Source: Acetobacteraceae bacterium AT-5844
Lineage (GTDB): Bacteria > Pseudomonadota > Alphaproteobacteria > Acetobacterales > Acetobacteraceae
Assembly (NCBI GenBank): GCA_000245075.1
Contig: JH599923.1
Span: 1-38,597 of the forward strand
Length of the DNA: 38,597 nucleotides
Direction of reading: 5' to 3'
The translations under genes and the position numbers were made by a program. This document shows, in pieces, positions 16,134 to 25,266 of the stretch; the stretch's first letter is position 1; each line of letters opens with the position of its first letter. Below the pieces are notes generated by a model. The model searched no databases. It was not told where the DNA came from and was given only the letters and a program-made list of their open reading frames with translations.

Positions 16134-17255
16134 TCAGCCCTTGCGGGCCAGCAGAACCATGGATTGCGCATAGGCCGGGCCAGCCAGACGGCCCAGCTCC
16201 CGCATCGCCTCCAGCACGACCTCATCCTCGGTGCCGGGCCCTTCCGGCCAGGGCAGCACGAAGCCATCGGCGCGCAGGACGCGGAAGCCCGCAGCCCGCA
16301 CGGCGCTGGCCAACTCCCCATAGGTGAAGCCGCTCGGCTGCTCTTCCCGCGCCACCAGGCGGTTCAGGGCGAGCTTGTTGTCCACGCTGACGAACAGCAG
16401 CCCGCCGGTCTTGAGCAGGGCGGCCGCGCTTTCCAGCAGCGCGGAGGCGGCAGAACCCGGCTGCACCAGCGCATCCGCCAGCAGCGCGATGTCGAAGGGC
16501 GGCTCGTCCAGCTCGGGTTGGCGCGGGTCGGCGTTGATGAAGCGGAAGTTCGGCTGCGCGGCATGGGCGCGGCGGGCGCTCTCGATAACATCCGGCGCCT
16601 TATCGATGCCCAGCACCTCGGCACTGGCCAGAACCTCGCTGAACCGGCCGGACCCGCAACCCAGATCCACCACGCGGCGGCGGCTCACATCACCGAGATA
16701 CTCGGCCATGAGGTGCTGCAGTTCATCCTGCCGGAGCCGATGGACCGCCCTGCCCCCCGGGCCCGAAGGCGCCGGGGCGGGCGCGGCGGGGGCCTGCGCT
16801 GGCTCCGGCGACGGGATCGGCTCGATCACCGGAGCCTCGGCCTCGGCCTGCGGATCAGCGCCGGCTTCGGCGGCCGCGGCCGGTTCACCCCGCTCCGCAC
16901 GCAGCTGCGGCAACTGGCCGAACAGCGACTTCACATGGTTCGAATCCGAAAGGTCCTGCACATCCGCGCCGGGCTCGCGTGCGAAGACGACGAACACCTC
17001 ATTCGCGAAGACCGGCACCGAGACCTTTGGCAGCTCATCCAGGAAGCTGAGGTCAAACTTGCTCAGCATGCCTTTGTGGATGACCATCCAGGCGTCGGCC
17101 GGCTCATCCTCACCCTTCGGCTGGCCATAGGTCCGCACGAAGGGGAGTTCGTCCACGAACTGGTCCGGCGCCAGGGTCCGTTCACCCGGGCGCCGCCGCT
17201 CCAGCAGATAGAGCAGCGTGTCGTTCCACGCGCGATCGTCTGTCGGAAATGGCAT
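16134..17255 (-). CDS. Two-part protein: uncharacterised N-domain plus SAM-dependent methyltransferase
   Basis: A 373-residue protein with GGAG 9 bp before the ATG. Residues 1-120 form an unrecognised domain ([55 protein letters not shown]). Residues 122-168 are a low-complexity Glu/Ala/Pro linker. Residues 170-373 are a class I methyltransferase: motif [16 protein letters not shown] (about 195-209), acidic [15 protein letters not shown] (motif II), [14 protein letters not shown] (motif IV) and [14 protein letters not shown] (post motif). The substrate is unknown. It is divergent from guaA across 121 bp and convergent with the MFS gene. The methyltransferase call is secure; the N-domain could be a substrate-recruitment module. 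Confidence 0.85.
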   Translation of the reverse strand: MPFPTDDRAWNDTLLYLLERRRPGERTLAPDQFVDELPFVRTYGQPKGEDEPADAWMVIHKGMLSKFDLSFLDELPKVSVPVFANEVFVVFAREPGADVQDLSDSNHVKSLFGQLPQLRAERGEPAAAAEAGADPQAEAEAPVIEPIPSPEPAQAPAAPAPAPSGPGGRAVHRLRQDELQHLMAEYLGDVSRRRVVDLGCGSGRFSEVLASAEVLGIDKAPDVIESARRAHAAQPNFRFINADPRQPELDEPPFDIALLADALVQPGSAASALLESAAALLKTGGLLFVSVDNKLALNRLVAREEQPSGFTYGELASAVRAAGFRVLRADGFVLPWPEGPGTEDEVVLEAMRELGRLAGPAYAQSMVLLARKG

Positions 17256-17339
17256 TGGTCTGGCTCCGTCGCGCTTATGCTTGCGGCGCAAAGGTGCCGT
17301 GCATGGCCGGTCCAATCAAGGCCCTGCCCTTCGTTGCGT

Positions 17340-17369
17340 CTTGCACCGCACGCAGCATTGTGGTGCAAG
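17340..17369 (+). promoter_or_regulatory. 8-bp inverted repeat abutting the guaA start
   Basis: CTTGCACC (17340-17347) and GGTGCAAG (17362-17369) are perfect reverse complements with a 14-bp spacer. The right arm ends 7 bp before the guaA ATG, where a ribosome binding site would lie, and no Shine-Dalgarno is visible. It may be a repressor site or an mRNA hairpin controlling initiation. Confidence 0.45.
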
Positions 17370-17376
17370 CTGGCCC

Positions 17377-18951
17377 ATGGTCGACCTCTCCTCCCAAGCC
17401 CTCCACAGCGATCGCATCCTCATCCTCGATTTCGGCAGCCAGGTGACGCAGCTGATCGCGCGCCGGGTGCGGGAATCCGGCGTTTATTGCGAGGTCTGGC
17501 CCTTCACGGCCAGCGACGAGCGCATCCGGACCTTTGCCCCCAAAGGCATCATTCTCTCCGGCGGCCCCGCCAGCGTGACGCAGGAAGGCAGCCCCCGCGC
17601 GCCGCAGAGCGTGTTCGGCCTCGGCGTGCCGCTGCTGGGCATCTGCTACGGCCAGCAGACGATGTGCGAGCAGCTGGGCGGCAAGGTGGAAGGCAGCGAC
17701 CACCAGGAATATGGCCGTGCCTATGTGGATGTGCGGGAATCCTGCGCGCTGTTCGAGGGCGTCTGGGGCCCCGGTGCCCGCGAGCAGGTGTGGATGAGCC
17801 ATGGCGACCATGTGACCGCCCTGCCTCAGGGCTTCCGTATCGTCGCCACCAGCGAGGGCGCGCCCTTCGCCGTCGTGGCCGATGATTCTCGTCACTTTTA
17901 TGGCATCCAGTTCCACCCGGAGGTGGTGCACACGCCGCATGGCGCGCAACTTCTCCAGAATTTCACGCACAGCGTCTGCGGCTGCTCGGGCGACTGGACG
18001 ATGGCGGCCTTCCGGGCCGAGGCCATCGCCCGCATCCGCGCCCAGGTCGGCAGCGGCAAGGTGATCTGCGGCCTCTCCGGCGGCGTGGATTCCTCTGTCG
18101 CGGCCGTCCTCATCCATGAGGCGATCGGCGATCAGCTCACCTGCATCTATGTCGACCACGGCCTGATGCGTGCCGGCGAAACGGAGCAGGTGGTCAGCAC
18201 CTTCCGGGACCGCTTCAACATCAAGCTGGTGCACCGCGACGCTTCCGACCTCTTCCTGGGCCAACTCTCCGGCGTCACGGACCCGGAGAAGAAGCGCAAG
18301 ACCATCGGCCGCCTGTTCATCGAGGTGTTCGAGGAAGAGCAGGCCAAGCTCGGCGGCGCCGACTTCCTGGCCCAGGGCACGCTGTATCCGGACGTGATCG
18401 AGAGCGTCTCGGCCACAGGCGGCCCCTCCGTCACCATCAAGTCCCACCACAATGTCGGCGGCCTGCCCGAGGACATGCGCATGCAGCTCGTCGAGCCGCT
18501 GCGGGACCTGTTCAAGGATGAGGTCCGCGCCCTGGGGCGCGAGCTGGGCATGCCGGAGGAAATCGTCGGCCGCCACCCCTTCCCCGGCCCGGGCCTCGCC
18601 ATCCGCATCCCGGGCGAGGTGACGCGCGAGAAGATCCAGGTGCTGCAGAAGGCCGACACCATCTACCTGGAAGAGATCCGTGCCGCCGGCCTCTACGATG
18701 CCATCTGGCAGGCCTTCACCGTGCTGCTGCCGGTGCGCACGGTGGGCGTGATGGGCGATGGCCGCACCTATGACAGCGCCTGCGCGCTGCGCGCCGTCAC
18801 CTCCACGGACGGCATGACCGCTGATGTCTATCCCTTCACCATGGAATTCCTCACCCGCGTGGCAGGCCGCATCGTGAACGAGGTGCGCGGCATCAACCGC
18901 GTGACCTATGACATCACGTCCAAGCCGCCTGGCACGATCGAGTGGGAGTGA
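17377..18951 (+). CDS. guaA: GMP synthase (glutamine-hydrolysing)
   Basis: A 524-residue enzyme that aminates XMP to GMP with ATP and glutamine. The class I amidotransferase domain has the nucleophile in LLGICYGQQ (Cys about 90) and the His-Glu pair in [12 protein letters not shown]. The ATP-pyrophosphatase P-loop is [18 protein letters not shown]. The C-terminal dimerisation domain ends with the almost universal [15 protein letters not shown]. The ATG at 17377 is chosen because family similarity ([19 protein letters not shown]) begins 11 residues later; the longer frame is unrelated. Its 3' end is a known integration target for one family of genomic islands, and the adjacent downstream gap holds gene debris. 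Confidence 0.97.
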   Translation: MVDLSSQALHSDRILILDFGSQVTQLIARRVRESGVYCEVWPFTASDERIRTFAPKGIILSGGPASVTQEGSPRAPQSVFGLGVPLLGICYGQQTMCEQLGGKVEGSDHQEYGRAYVDVRESCALFEGVWGPGAREQVWMSHGDHVTALPQGFRIVATSEGAPFAVVADDSRHFYGIQFHPEVVHTPHGAQLLQNFTHSVCGCSGDWTMAAFRAEAIARIRAQVGSGKVICGLSGGVDSSVAAVLIHEAIGDQLTCIYVDHGLMRAGETEQVVSTFRDRFNIKLVHRDASDLFLGQLSGVTDPEKKRKTIGRLFIEVFEEEQAKLGGADFLAQGTLYPDVIESVSATGGPSVTIKSHHNVGGLPEDMRMQLVEPLRDLFKDEVRALGRELGMPEEIVGRHPFPGPGLAIRIPGEVTREKIQVLQKADTIYLEEIRAAGLYDAIWQAFTVLLPVRTVGVMGDGRTYDSACALRAVTSTDGMTADVYPFTMEFLTRVAGRIVNEVRGINRVTYDITSKPPGTIEWE

Positions 18952-19189
18952 CGGGTTGCAAATGGCGGCGATAGCGTAGTTTCAGTAGCGACTTTCGCTG
19001 CCGTTTGCTGCCATTCCGTCAGCTTCTCGTTCCTGCTCAGCCACATGATCTCCCTCTCGGAGCTTGCCCACTCGATCTGGATCACTGCCTGGTCAATGGA
19101 GAGCAACTTCAGAGGGAGAGAGAGCTAGACGAGCACGCATATCGGCTGGCCTACTTCGCGCTCATGCCAGCGAGCAGATACCGAGACCC
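18952..19189. other. Non-coding gap downstream of guaA with inverted copy of the guaA end core
   Basis: No credible gene was found. The 11-bp string GATCGAGTGGG of the guaA 3' end (18936-18946) recurs in reverse complement at 19067-19077. The antisense frame across 18906-19106 only mirrors the end of guaA at its C-terminal part and is not treated as a gene. With the LysR fossil that follows, the gap looks like decayed or rearranged DNA. Confidence 0.4.
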
Positions 19190-19300
19190 CGCGCGAATGG
19201 ATCCGAGCGCAGCGTCACCCGTGCGGCCGAGCGCCTCGGCTTCACGCAGCTGGCGGTGAGCGAGATGTCGACGCGACTGCGCGAGAGTTTTGACGCCCCC
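19190..19300 (+). pseudogene. LysR-type helix-turn-helix remnant
   Basis: In frame 19211-19297 the translation reads SVTRAAERLGFTQLAVSEMSTRLRESFDAP (given here as motif pieces: SVTRAAERLG, FTQLAVSEMS, TRLRESFDAP). This is a near-consensus LysR family DNA-binding helix-turn-helix, where intact proteins read S-V-T-R-A-A-E-R-L-x-x-T-Q-P-A-V-S and L-R-x-x-F-D-x-P. The usual N-terminal lead and all of the effector domain are missing, and the frame then runs into the antisense of the YhaN-like gene's 3' end. It is therefore a fossil of a lost regulator gene. Confidence 0.6.
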
Positions 19301-19310
19301 CGCCGGTGCA

Positions 19311-22300
19311 TCACCCCGCGAGCCGCAGCAGCGCCACGCCATCCGCCGCGCGCTGGGCGGCCATGGCGGCGATGTGCTCGTGATGGGTGAAGAGGATCAC
19401 CTGCGTCGTCCTGCCCAGTTGCAGCAGCAAGTTTAGCGCCGCGCGGCTGCGGGCATCGTCGAAATGCACCAGCAGATCATCTGCCACAAAGGGCAATGGT
19501 TCCGCCGCCAGCACATGCTGCTCCACCGCTGCCACGCGCAGGGCCAGATAAAGCTGGTCCCGTGTTCCTTCACTGAGCGCCTCGACATGGCATTCCCGCC
19601 CGTCGGCCTGCACGGCGACGAGCAACGGTTTGCCCGTGCCATCCTCATCGACACTGAGCCGCGTATAACGGCCAAGCGTCAAAGCCGCGAAGTTACGGCC
19701 TGCCGCCTGCAACATCGGCCCCTGCTGGTCGCGGCGGAAACGGTCGATGCCCGCCCGCAGCAGCACCCGCGCCATATGCAGCCGGGCGTACTGTTCCGCC
19801 GCCGCGCCCGCCTCGGCCAGCGCCTGCCGGGCTGCCTGGGCCGCGCCCGCCGCATCCTGCCCGCGGCGCAGTCCTTCCAGCACCGTCTCCGCCCGCATCC
19901 GCTCGGCGCTCAGCGCCTCTCGCCGGGCGCTCAGCCGCGCCGATTCCTCCTCCAGGCTGACGAGGCGCGCCACGGTCTCATCGGGGTCGGCCCCAGCCGC
20001 CTCCGCGCGGAGCGTGGCTTCGTCCCGCCCGTCGCCCTGCGCCGCCAACGCAGCCTGAAATGCCGCCTCGTCGCGCAAGGCCACCTCATGGGTGCGGGCC
20101 CGGGCGATCGCGGGCTCCAGCTCTGCATCCTCGGCGACAGCAGCAAGGGCGCGCAGATGCGCCAGTTGCACCGCCGCTGCCTCACCGCGTGCGCGCGCGG
20201 CCAGCACGGCCTGCTCATGCGCCGCGATCCGCTCCGAGAGCGAGGCCGCCTCCGCCTCCACGCGTCTTGCCTCTTCCAACCGGCGGCCAAGCTCGGCAGC
20301 CACCAGCGCGGGTGCCGTTTCCATCGCGCCGAGGCTGAGGCGCAGTGCGCTGGCGGCGAGGGTGAAGGATTCCACCGCCGCTTCCATCTGGCCGATGCGT
20401 TGCATGCCGCCCCGCCATTCCGGCCAGGCTTCGGCGATACGGCTCCAGGCATCGAGCGCGCCTTCAGCCACTGCGGTCGAACAGCGTGGCTCCAGACCCA
20501 AGGCGCCGACGGCCTCGCCCCACTGACGCTGCCGGGCCTCCAGCTCTTCCGCAGCCGACCGGGCCAAGGCCTGCGAGGCAGGCAGCGCCGCCGCTTCCCT
20601 GCCCCGTGTCTCCTCGAGGGTACGCCGTGCCTGCCAGGCGGCTTCCTGCCCGGCGCAGGCAACCTCGGCACGTGTCAGCGCGGCTGCGAGGCTGTCGGTC
20701 TCTGCATCCGGCAGCAGTGCCGTCAGCCGCGCCCAGGCTGCGTCGCGGCGGGCCAGTAGATCCTGGCGCTGCCGGGCGGCGTCCTTCGCCTCTTGATGCC
20801 GGCGCAGCACGTCGAAGCGATCCCGTCGCCAGAGAGCCATGTCGGCGGGGCCTGCGGGCTCGATGCCAGCGGGGGCCCACAGCGCCTGCCATGCCGCCTG
20901 CGCCGCCTTTTCCTGAACCTCGGCTCTGGCCAGCGCGGCCCGCGCTTCCTCCAGCCGTGCGCGCAAGCGGTTCAACTGGTCGCTCTGCAGCAGATAGGTC
21001 GCGACGCGCTGCGCTTCCTGCGCCGCCCGATCCGCCAGCCAGTCGGCCTCGTCGCGCAAAGCCTCGAAGGTATCGGGGTCCGGTGCGGGGTCCGACGCCC
21101 CGCCTTCCAGCACCCGCCGCAGCCCACGCCAGGCCTGGTCCCGGGACTGGCGGGCCTTACGGATGGCCTGCGGGGTGGGCAGCGTGCCGCCACTGGCTGC
21201 GCGGTCCAGCGCGTCCTCCGCGGAGCGGATATCCGCCGCGAGGGTGGAGAGGCTTGCCTCTGCCGCCTCCCGCGCAGAGATAGCCGCCACCATGCCCGCC
21301 CCGGTTGCTTCGGTGGCCTGTGGCAGCGGCAAGGGGCAAGCGGCCAGGGCGTCCGCATCGCCTGCCCAGAGCGGGAGAGCACATAGCGCCTGCGCCGCAT
21401 CCTGCCGCAGCGCCTCCGCGCGTGTGGTGGCCTGGGCCAATTGCTCCTCGATCCGCCCCTCGCCCCGCACTTCCTCGACCGTCGCGCGCAACAAGGCGGG
21501 GTCCTCTGCTGGCGGGGCCGCTCGCAGCGCGGCCTCGGCCTGGGCCAGGCGCGCCTGCCCGGCGGCCAGTTCCCGTTGCGCCGCGCTCGCCTTCTCCTGC
21601 AACGCGGCATGGGCGGCGATGAGGCGTTGCACGGCGGCCCGGGCGGCGGCGCCCGGAACAGCCTGTCCCAGAATCTCTGGCGCTTCGGCCCGGCCCAGGG
21701 CGCGGCCGGCATCGGCAATGACTCCGCGCAACGCCTCCACCTCCAGGCGCAGCGCTGGCAAGCCTTCCTCTGCCTGCCGGCTCAAAGGCTGCTGCGCGGC
21801 CAGGGCCATTATGGCGTCCTGTGCCGCCAATACCGCCGGGTCCCGACGTAGCGCCGCGCGGCGCTCGACGAGGCGCAAGGCCTCCTCCTGCTCGCGGCGT
21901 AGATCGGCCTGCGCCTGCGCCTGGGCCGAAAGAGCATCGCGCAGCCGCTGCTCGGCGCCGGGCGGCAGAGCGGGCGGCGCGCCGAGCTCACGCAGTGCCG
22001 CCCGTGCCCGGTCCAGCCCCGCCAGCACGGGCAGGATGCGCCGCACGCGCTGCAGGCGGTTGGTCTCGGCGGCAAGGCGCGCCGCTTCTTCCTGCAACTC
22101 CGCCAGGGCTGCGACGGCGGAGGCATGGGCCTGTTCCGCTGCCTGCCATTCCTTTGGCAACACCGCGAGATGATCGGCCTGCCGCTGGTGCTCGCGCCAT
22201 TGGGCCACGGCCACACTCATCCGCCGCCGGCCACGGCCATCGCCCACCAGCGCCTTGGCATCCTCATCCAGCCGCTCCAGGGCTGCACGCAGCCCCAGAA

Positions 22301-22760
22301 GACCGGTGCCGGCGGCGAAGAGGCTTTCACCCACCCCGCCTCCGCCAGCCGCGAGGGCGGTGCCGCCCTGGCGCAGCCGCTCGCCATCCAGGCCAAAGCC
22401 ATGCTCGAAGGTCTCGCGGGTGGCGCCGCCAAGGAAGGGTTGCAAGGCATCGTCCGGCAGCACCGCATCGTCCGGCGCGCGCAGCGTGTTCTTCAGCCCC
22501 TTCCGGCGGATGAACTGCCCGGCCCGGCCACTCCGCGCCAGCAGCGTGAAACCGAGACGCAGCTGTGGGCCGCCATGCAGAAAATCATAGGCGCTGCGAT
22601 GGCCAAAGCCGAACAGCGCGTCGCTGATGGCGGACAGCGTGGTGGATTTTCCCGCCTCATTCGGCCCATGCACCACGCAGAGGCCAGCCTGCTCCGGCAG
22701 GTCCAGCACCACATCGGAGAGGTGGCCGTAACGCAGCAACTCCAGTCGGCGCAGCCTCAT
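19311..22760 (-). CDS. SbcC/YhaN-like AAA ATPase with long coiled coil
   Basis: A 1149-residue SMC/Rad50-type ATPase. The N-terminus MRLRRLELLRYGHLSDVVLD is YhaN-like, with Walker A GPNEAGKST at residues 32-40. Signature-like and Walker B elements are at the C-terminus: EALSEGTRDQLYLALRVA (signature loop), PLPFVADDLLVHFDDARS (Walker B and D-loop) and VILFTHHEH (switch histidine). Between them, about 200-1000, lie long Ala/Glu/Arg-rich heptad coiled coils; no CxxC zinc hook is evident. With the partner nuclease it should form a Mre11-Rad50-type complex acting on DNA ends. Its start overlaps the nuclease stop by 4 bp and has AGGAG upstream, so the subunits are coupled. Confidence 0.92.
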   Translation of the reverse strand: MRLRRLELLRYGHLSDVVLDLPEQAGLCVVHGPNEAGKSTTLSAISDALFGFGHRSAYDFLHGGPQLRLGFTLLARSGRAGQFIRRKGLKNTLRAPDDAVLPDDALQPFLGGATRETFEHGFGLDGERLRQGGTALAAGGGGVGESLFAAGTGLLGLRAALERLDEDAKALVGDGRGRRRMSVAVAQWREHQRQADHLAVLPKEWQAAEQAHASAVAALAELQEEAARLAAETNRLQRVRRILPVLAGLDRARAALRELGAPPALPPGAEQRLRDALSAQAQAQADLRREQEEALRLVERRAALRRDPAVLAAQDAIMALAAQQPLSRQAEEGLPALRLEVEALRGVIADAGRALGRAEAPEILGQAVPGAAARAAVQRLIAAHAALQEKASAAQRELAAGQARLAQAEAALRAAPPAEDPALLRATVEEVRGEGRIEEQLAQATTRAEALRQDAAQALCALPLWAGDADALAACPLPLPQATEATGAGMVAAISAREAAEASLSTLAADIRSAEDALDRAASGGTLPTPQAIRKARQSRDQAWRGLRRVLEGGASDPAPDPDTFEALRDEADWLADRAAQEAQRVATYLLQSDQLNRLRARLEEARAALARAEVQEKAAQAAWQALWAPAGIEPAGPADMALWRRDRFDVLRRHQEAKDAARQRQDLLARRDAAWARLTALLPDAETDSLAAALTRAEVACAGQEAAWQARRTLEETRGREAAALPASQALARSAAEELEARQRQWGEAVGALGLEPRCSTAVAEGALDAWSRIAEAWPEWRGGMQRIGQMEAAVESFTLAASALRLSLGAMETAPALVAAELGRRLEEARRVEAEAASLSERIAAHEQAVLAARARGEAAAVQLAHLRALAAVAEDAELEPAIARARTHEVALRDEAAFQAALAAQGDGRDEATLRAEAAGADPDETVARLVSLEEESARLSARREALSAERMRAETVLEGLRRGQDAAGAAQAARQALAEAGAAAEQYARLHMARVLLRAGIDRFRRDQQGPMLQAAGRNFAALTLGRYTRLSVDEDGTGKPLLVAVQADGRECHVEALSEGTRDQLYLALRVAAVEQHVLAAEPLPFVADDLLVHFDDARSRAALNLLLQLGRTTQVILFTHHEHIAAMAAQRAADGVALLRLAG

Positions 22761-23980
22761 GCGCGCTCCTGCGCCGTCAGCCGTTCGGCAGCCAGCGCCC
22801 AGGCATCGGCCGCCTGCGCGCGCAGCCCCGCCGCATCCTCCGGCAGGGCGAGCGCGGCCCGGGCCTCGGGCGGCAGGCGCTGCGCCAGCTCGGCGAAATC
22901 CCGCAGCAGAGTTTCCACGAGGGCGGGGTCGTCCAACCCGGCGAGGAAGGCCTCCTGCAAGGGCGCCAGCATGTCGTCCGTGCGCTCCTGTGGCAGGCAG
23001 GTGCGCAGCTTCAGCGCCTCCACCCAGAGATCATGGCCAAGGCCCAGGGCCAGGGCACGGGTTTCCGCCGCCAGCCGCTCGCTCTCGCCCAGAAGCGTGC
23101 CATGCAGGCTGGTGGTGCCCGTCAGCGTCAGGCGCGCGATATGCGGCAGCCCCTCGCCGCCTTCCAGCGCATCCCGCACCGCCTGGCCCATACGCGCCGT
23201 CAGCGCCTCCTGATCCAGCCCCGTGGCATCGACCTCCAGCGCCACCCAGCGCAGCACATCGATGGCGCGGTGCTCCACCGCGACGATGCGCCGGTCCTCC
23301 ACCGTGACGAGGGTGCAGCCCTTGGCCCCGGTCTCCCGCGCGTGGCGGCCTTGCAGATTGCCGGGAAAGACAATCCAGGGCCGCTCATGCAGCACCTGGC
23401 GCGCATGGATGTGCCCCAGCGCCCAGTAGTCGTAGCCCTTGGCCACGAGATGCGCGACGCGGCAGGGCGCATAGACCTGGTGCTCGCCAGGGTCCTCCGC
23501 CGAGCTGTGCAGCACACCGATGTTCAGAAGGCCCGGCCGCGGCGCGGGATAACCGGCGGAGAGATCCTCCGGCACCGCACGGTTGGGAAAGGAATGGCCA
23601 TGCAGCGCCACGCCATGTTCCGGCAGTTCGAAGCTCTGGCAGGTGCGGGAGGAAAACTCCCGCACATTGGGCGGCAGGGTCAGCGCGCGGGTGATGACGG
23701 AGGCCGCATCGTGATTGCCACGCAGCAGGAAGCAGGGCCGCGCCAGACGCCGCATCTGCTCGGCGAAGAACAGGCCCGTCGAAAAATCCTTCCAGTCCCC
23801 GTCATAGAGATCGCCCGCGATGACGACGAAGGCGACATCCTCGTCGATGGCGAGCTGGATCATCGCCTCGAAAGCACGCCGGGTGGAATGGCGCAGCACT
23901 TCCGCCGGGAGGTCGTCCCGCGCCTGGAGGCCGAGCAGAGGGCTATCGAGATGGATATCGGCGGCGTGCAGGAATTTCAC
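22757..23980 (-). CDS. SbcD/YhaO-like DNA repair exonuclease (metallophosphoesterase)
   Basis: A 407-residue nuclease, GTG start at 23980. The calcineurin-like metal-binding motifs appear in order: FLHAADIHLDSPL (about 3-15), VIAGDLYDGDW (about 52-62), LLRGNHDAAS (about 86-95), a histidine in IGVLHSS, and YDYWALGHIHARQ. The C-terminal portion (about 270-407) is a family-specific capping and partner-binding region. It is the Mre11-type subunit paired with the ATPase gene that overlaps its stop. It is first in a two-gene operon; upstream is a 110-bp gap without recognisable signals. The YhaO subtype is preferred over classical SbcD because of the DIHLDSPL form and the YhaN-like partner. Confidence 0.92.
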   Translation of the reverse strand: MKFLHAADIHLDSPLLGLQARDDLPAEVLRHSTRRAFEAMIQLAIDEDVAFVVIAGDLYDGDWKDFSTGLFFAEQMRRLARPCFLLRGNHDAASVITRALTLPPNVREFSSRTCQSFELPEHGVALHGHSFPNRAVPEDLSAGYPAPRPGLLNIGVLHSSAEDPGEHQVYAPCRVAHLVAKGYDYWALGHIHARQVLHERPWIVFPGNLQGRHARETGAKGCTLVTVEDRRIVAVEHRAIDVLRWVALEVDATGLDQEALTARMGQAVRDALEGGEGLPHIARLTLTGTTSLHGTLLGESERLAAETRALALGLGHDLWVEALKLRTCLPQERTDDMLAPLQEAFLAGLDDPALVETLLRDFAELAQRLPPEARAALALPEDAAGLRAQAADAWALAAERLTAQERA

Positions 23981-24090
23981 GCCGCCATGCTAGCCGAGAG
24001 CGGGGCCTTGTGTCAGCCACCCCACAGGCCGCGACGCCTGTAGGCACGCTTCATGTTTCTGCCCGCACATAGCTTACCTTTTCTTATCCT

Positions 24091-25266
24091 TCATCGGCCC
24101 TGGGCTTCTGCTGTCTCTTCCTCGGGCGGCAGGCTGGCCAGGATCTCCCCCGTATGCTCGCCCGGCGCGGGCGGGTTGGAGCGCAGCCCGGGGCGCGCCT
24201 CGCCGAATTGAATCGGCAGGGCTGGTACGGAAGTGGCGCGGCCATCCGGCAGTGTCAGCGGCAGCAGCCCACCGCTGGCCTGAAGATGGGGGTCGTCATA
24301 AAGATCGCCCGGCTGGTTGATGCGCGCGAAGGGCAGGCCGCCGCGTTCGCACAAGGCTTCCAGCTCCGCAGCCGAATGCTTCCCCACCAGGCTTTGCACC
24401 AGCGGGATCAGCACATCGCGCCCTTCCGCCCGCAGCGTGTTGGTGGCCCAGGCAGGGTCGCGCAACGCGGCTTCGCCCAGCGCCTCGGTGAAGATCTCCC
24501 ACTGCCGGTCCGTCACCACGCCGATGAACAGGGAAACGCCGTCGCTGGTGATGAAGACGTCATACACCCCCCAGGATCGCCGCCCCGCCGCCATGGAAGG
24601 CGGTGCCACGCCGGTGATGGCCTGTTGCAACATATGCGTGGATACCAGGAAGGCTGCGTTCTCGAACAAGCCGGACTGAACCAGTTGCCCGCGCCCGGTC
24701 GTCTCCCGCTGGCGCAGCGCGGCCAGGATGGCGATGGCGCCGAACATCCCACCCATCATGTCGTTCACCGAGGCCCCGGCCCGTAGCGGCCGGCCGGGCG
24801 GGCCGGTCATGTAGGCCAGGCCGCTCATCATCTGCACCACCTCGTCGAGCGCGGTGCGCTTTTCATAGGGCCCGGAGAGAAAGCCCTTCAGCGAGCAGTA
24901 GATCAGGCGCGGGTTCTCCGCCGAGAGCGCCTCATAGCCCAGCCCGCGTGCGGCGAGGCCGCCGGGGCGGAAATTCTCCACCACCACATCCGCCGTGCCG
25001 ATCAGGCGGCGCAGGGCGGCGAGGTCGCTCTCGCTCTTGAGGTTGAATTGCACCGATTTCTTGTTGCGCGAGAAGGCGGGAAAGAACCCGGTGCCTGAGG
25101 CGGTGAGATAGCGGGTGTGGTCGCCCTTCCCTGGCGGCTCCACCTTGATCACCTCGGCGCCGAGATCGGCCAGGATCAGGCCGCAGGTCGGCCCCATCAC
25201 CATGTGCGAGAATTCGATGACCCGCACGCCATCCAGCGGCAGGGCCTGCTCCGGTGCGGCGTTCAT
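24091..25266 (-). CDS. Type III CoA-transferase (CaiB/BaiF family)
   Basis: A 391-residue enzyme moving CoA between carboxylic acids. The N-terminal nucleotide-like fold reads GVRVIEFSHMVMGPTCGLILAD, LGAEVIKVEPPGKGDHTRY and ADVVVENFRPGGLAARGLGY. The putative nucleophilic aspartate is in RAGASVNDMMGGMFGAIAIL, matching the position of the formyl-CoA transferase aspartate. The ATG at 25266 overlaps the upstream lyase stop by 4 bp (ATGA); an in-frame TTG two codons earlier is possible but unlikely. Coupling to an HMG-CoA-lyase-like gene suggests that it activates a hydroxy-dicarboxylic or similar acid as the CoA thioester for cleavage. The substrate is unknown. Confidence 0.92.
   Translation of the reverse strand: MNAAPEQALPLDGVRVIEFSHMVMGPTCGLILADLGAEVIKVEPPGKGDHTRYLTASGTGFFPAFSRNKKSVQFNLKSESDLAALRRLIGTADVVVENFRPGGLAARGLGYEALSAENPRLIYCSLKGFLSGPYEKRTALDEVVQMMSGLAYMTGPPGRPLRAGASVNDMMGGMFGAIAILAALRQRETTGRGQLVQSGLFENAAFLVSTHMLQQAITGVAPPSMAAGRRSWGVYDVFITSDGVSLFIGVVTDRQWEIFTEALGEAALRDPAWATNTLRAEGRDVLIPLVQSLVGKHSAAELEALCERGGLPFARINQPGDLYDDPHLQASGGLLPLTLPDGRATSVPALPIQFGEARPGLRSNPPAPGEHTGEILASLPPEEETAEAQGR

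Noticed and set aside
17275-18576. 433-codon minus-strand open frame
   Set aside because: Antisense of guaA.
18906-19106. 66-codon minus-strand ORF ending [14 protein letters not shown]
   Set aside because: Its C-terminal end is the antisense of the conserved guaA terminus, a well-known source of false small proteins. The N-terminal part matches nothing I recognise, though a decayed integrase end cannot be excluded.
19464-20759. 431-codon plus-strand open frame
   Set aside because: Antisense to the coiled-coil ATPase, with low-complexity Arg/Gln/Ala translation and no motif.
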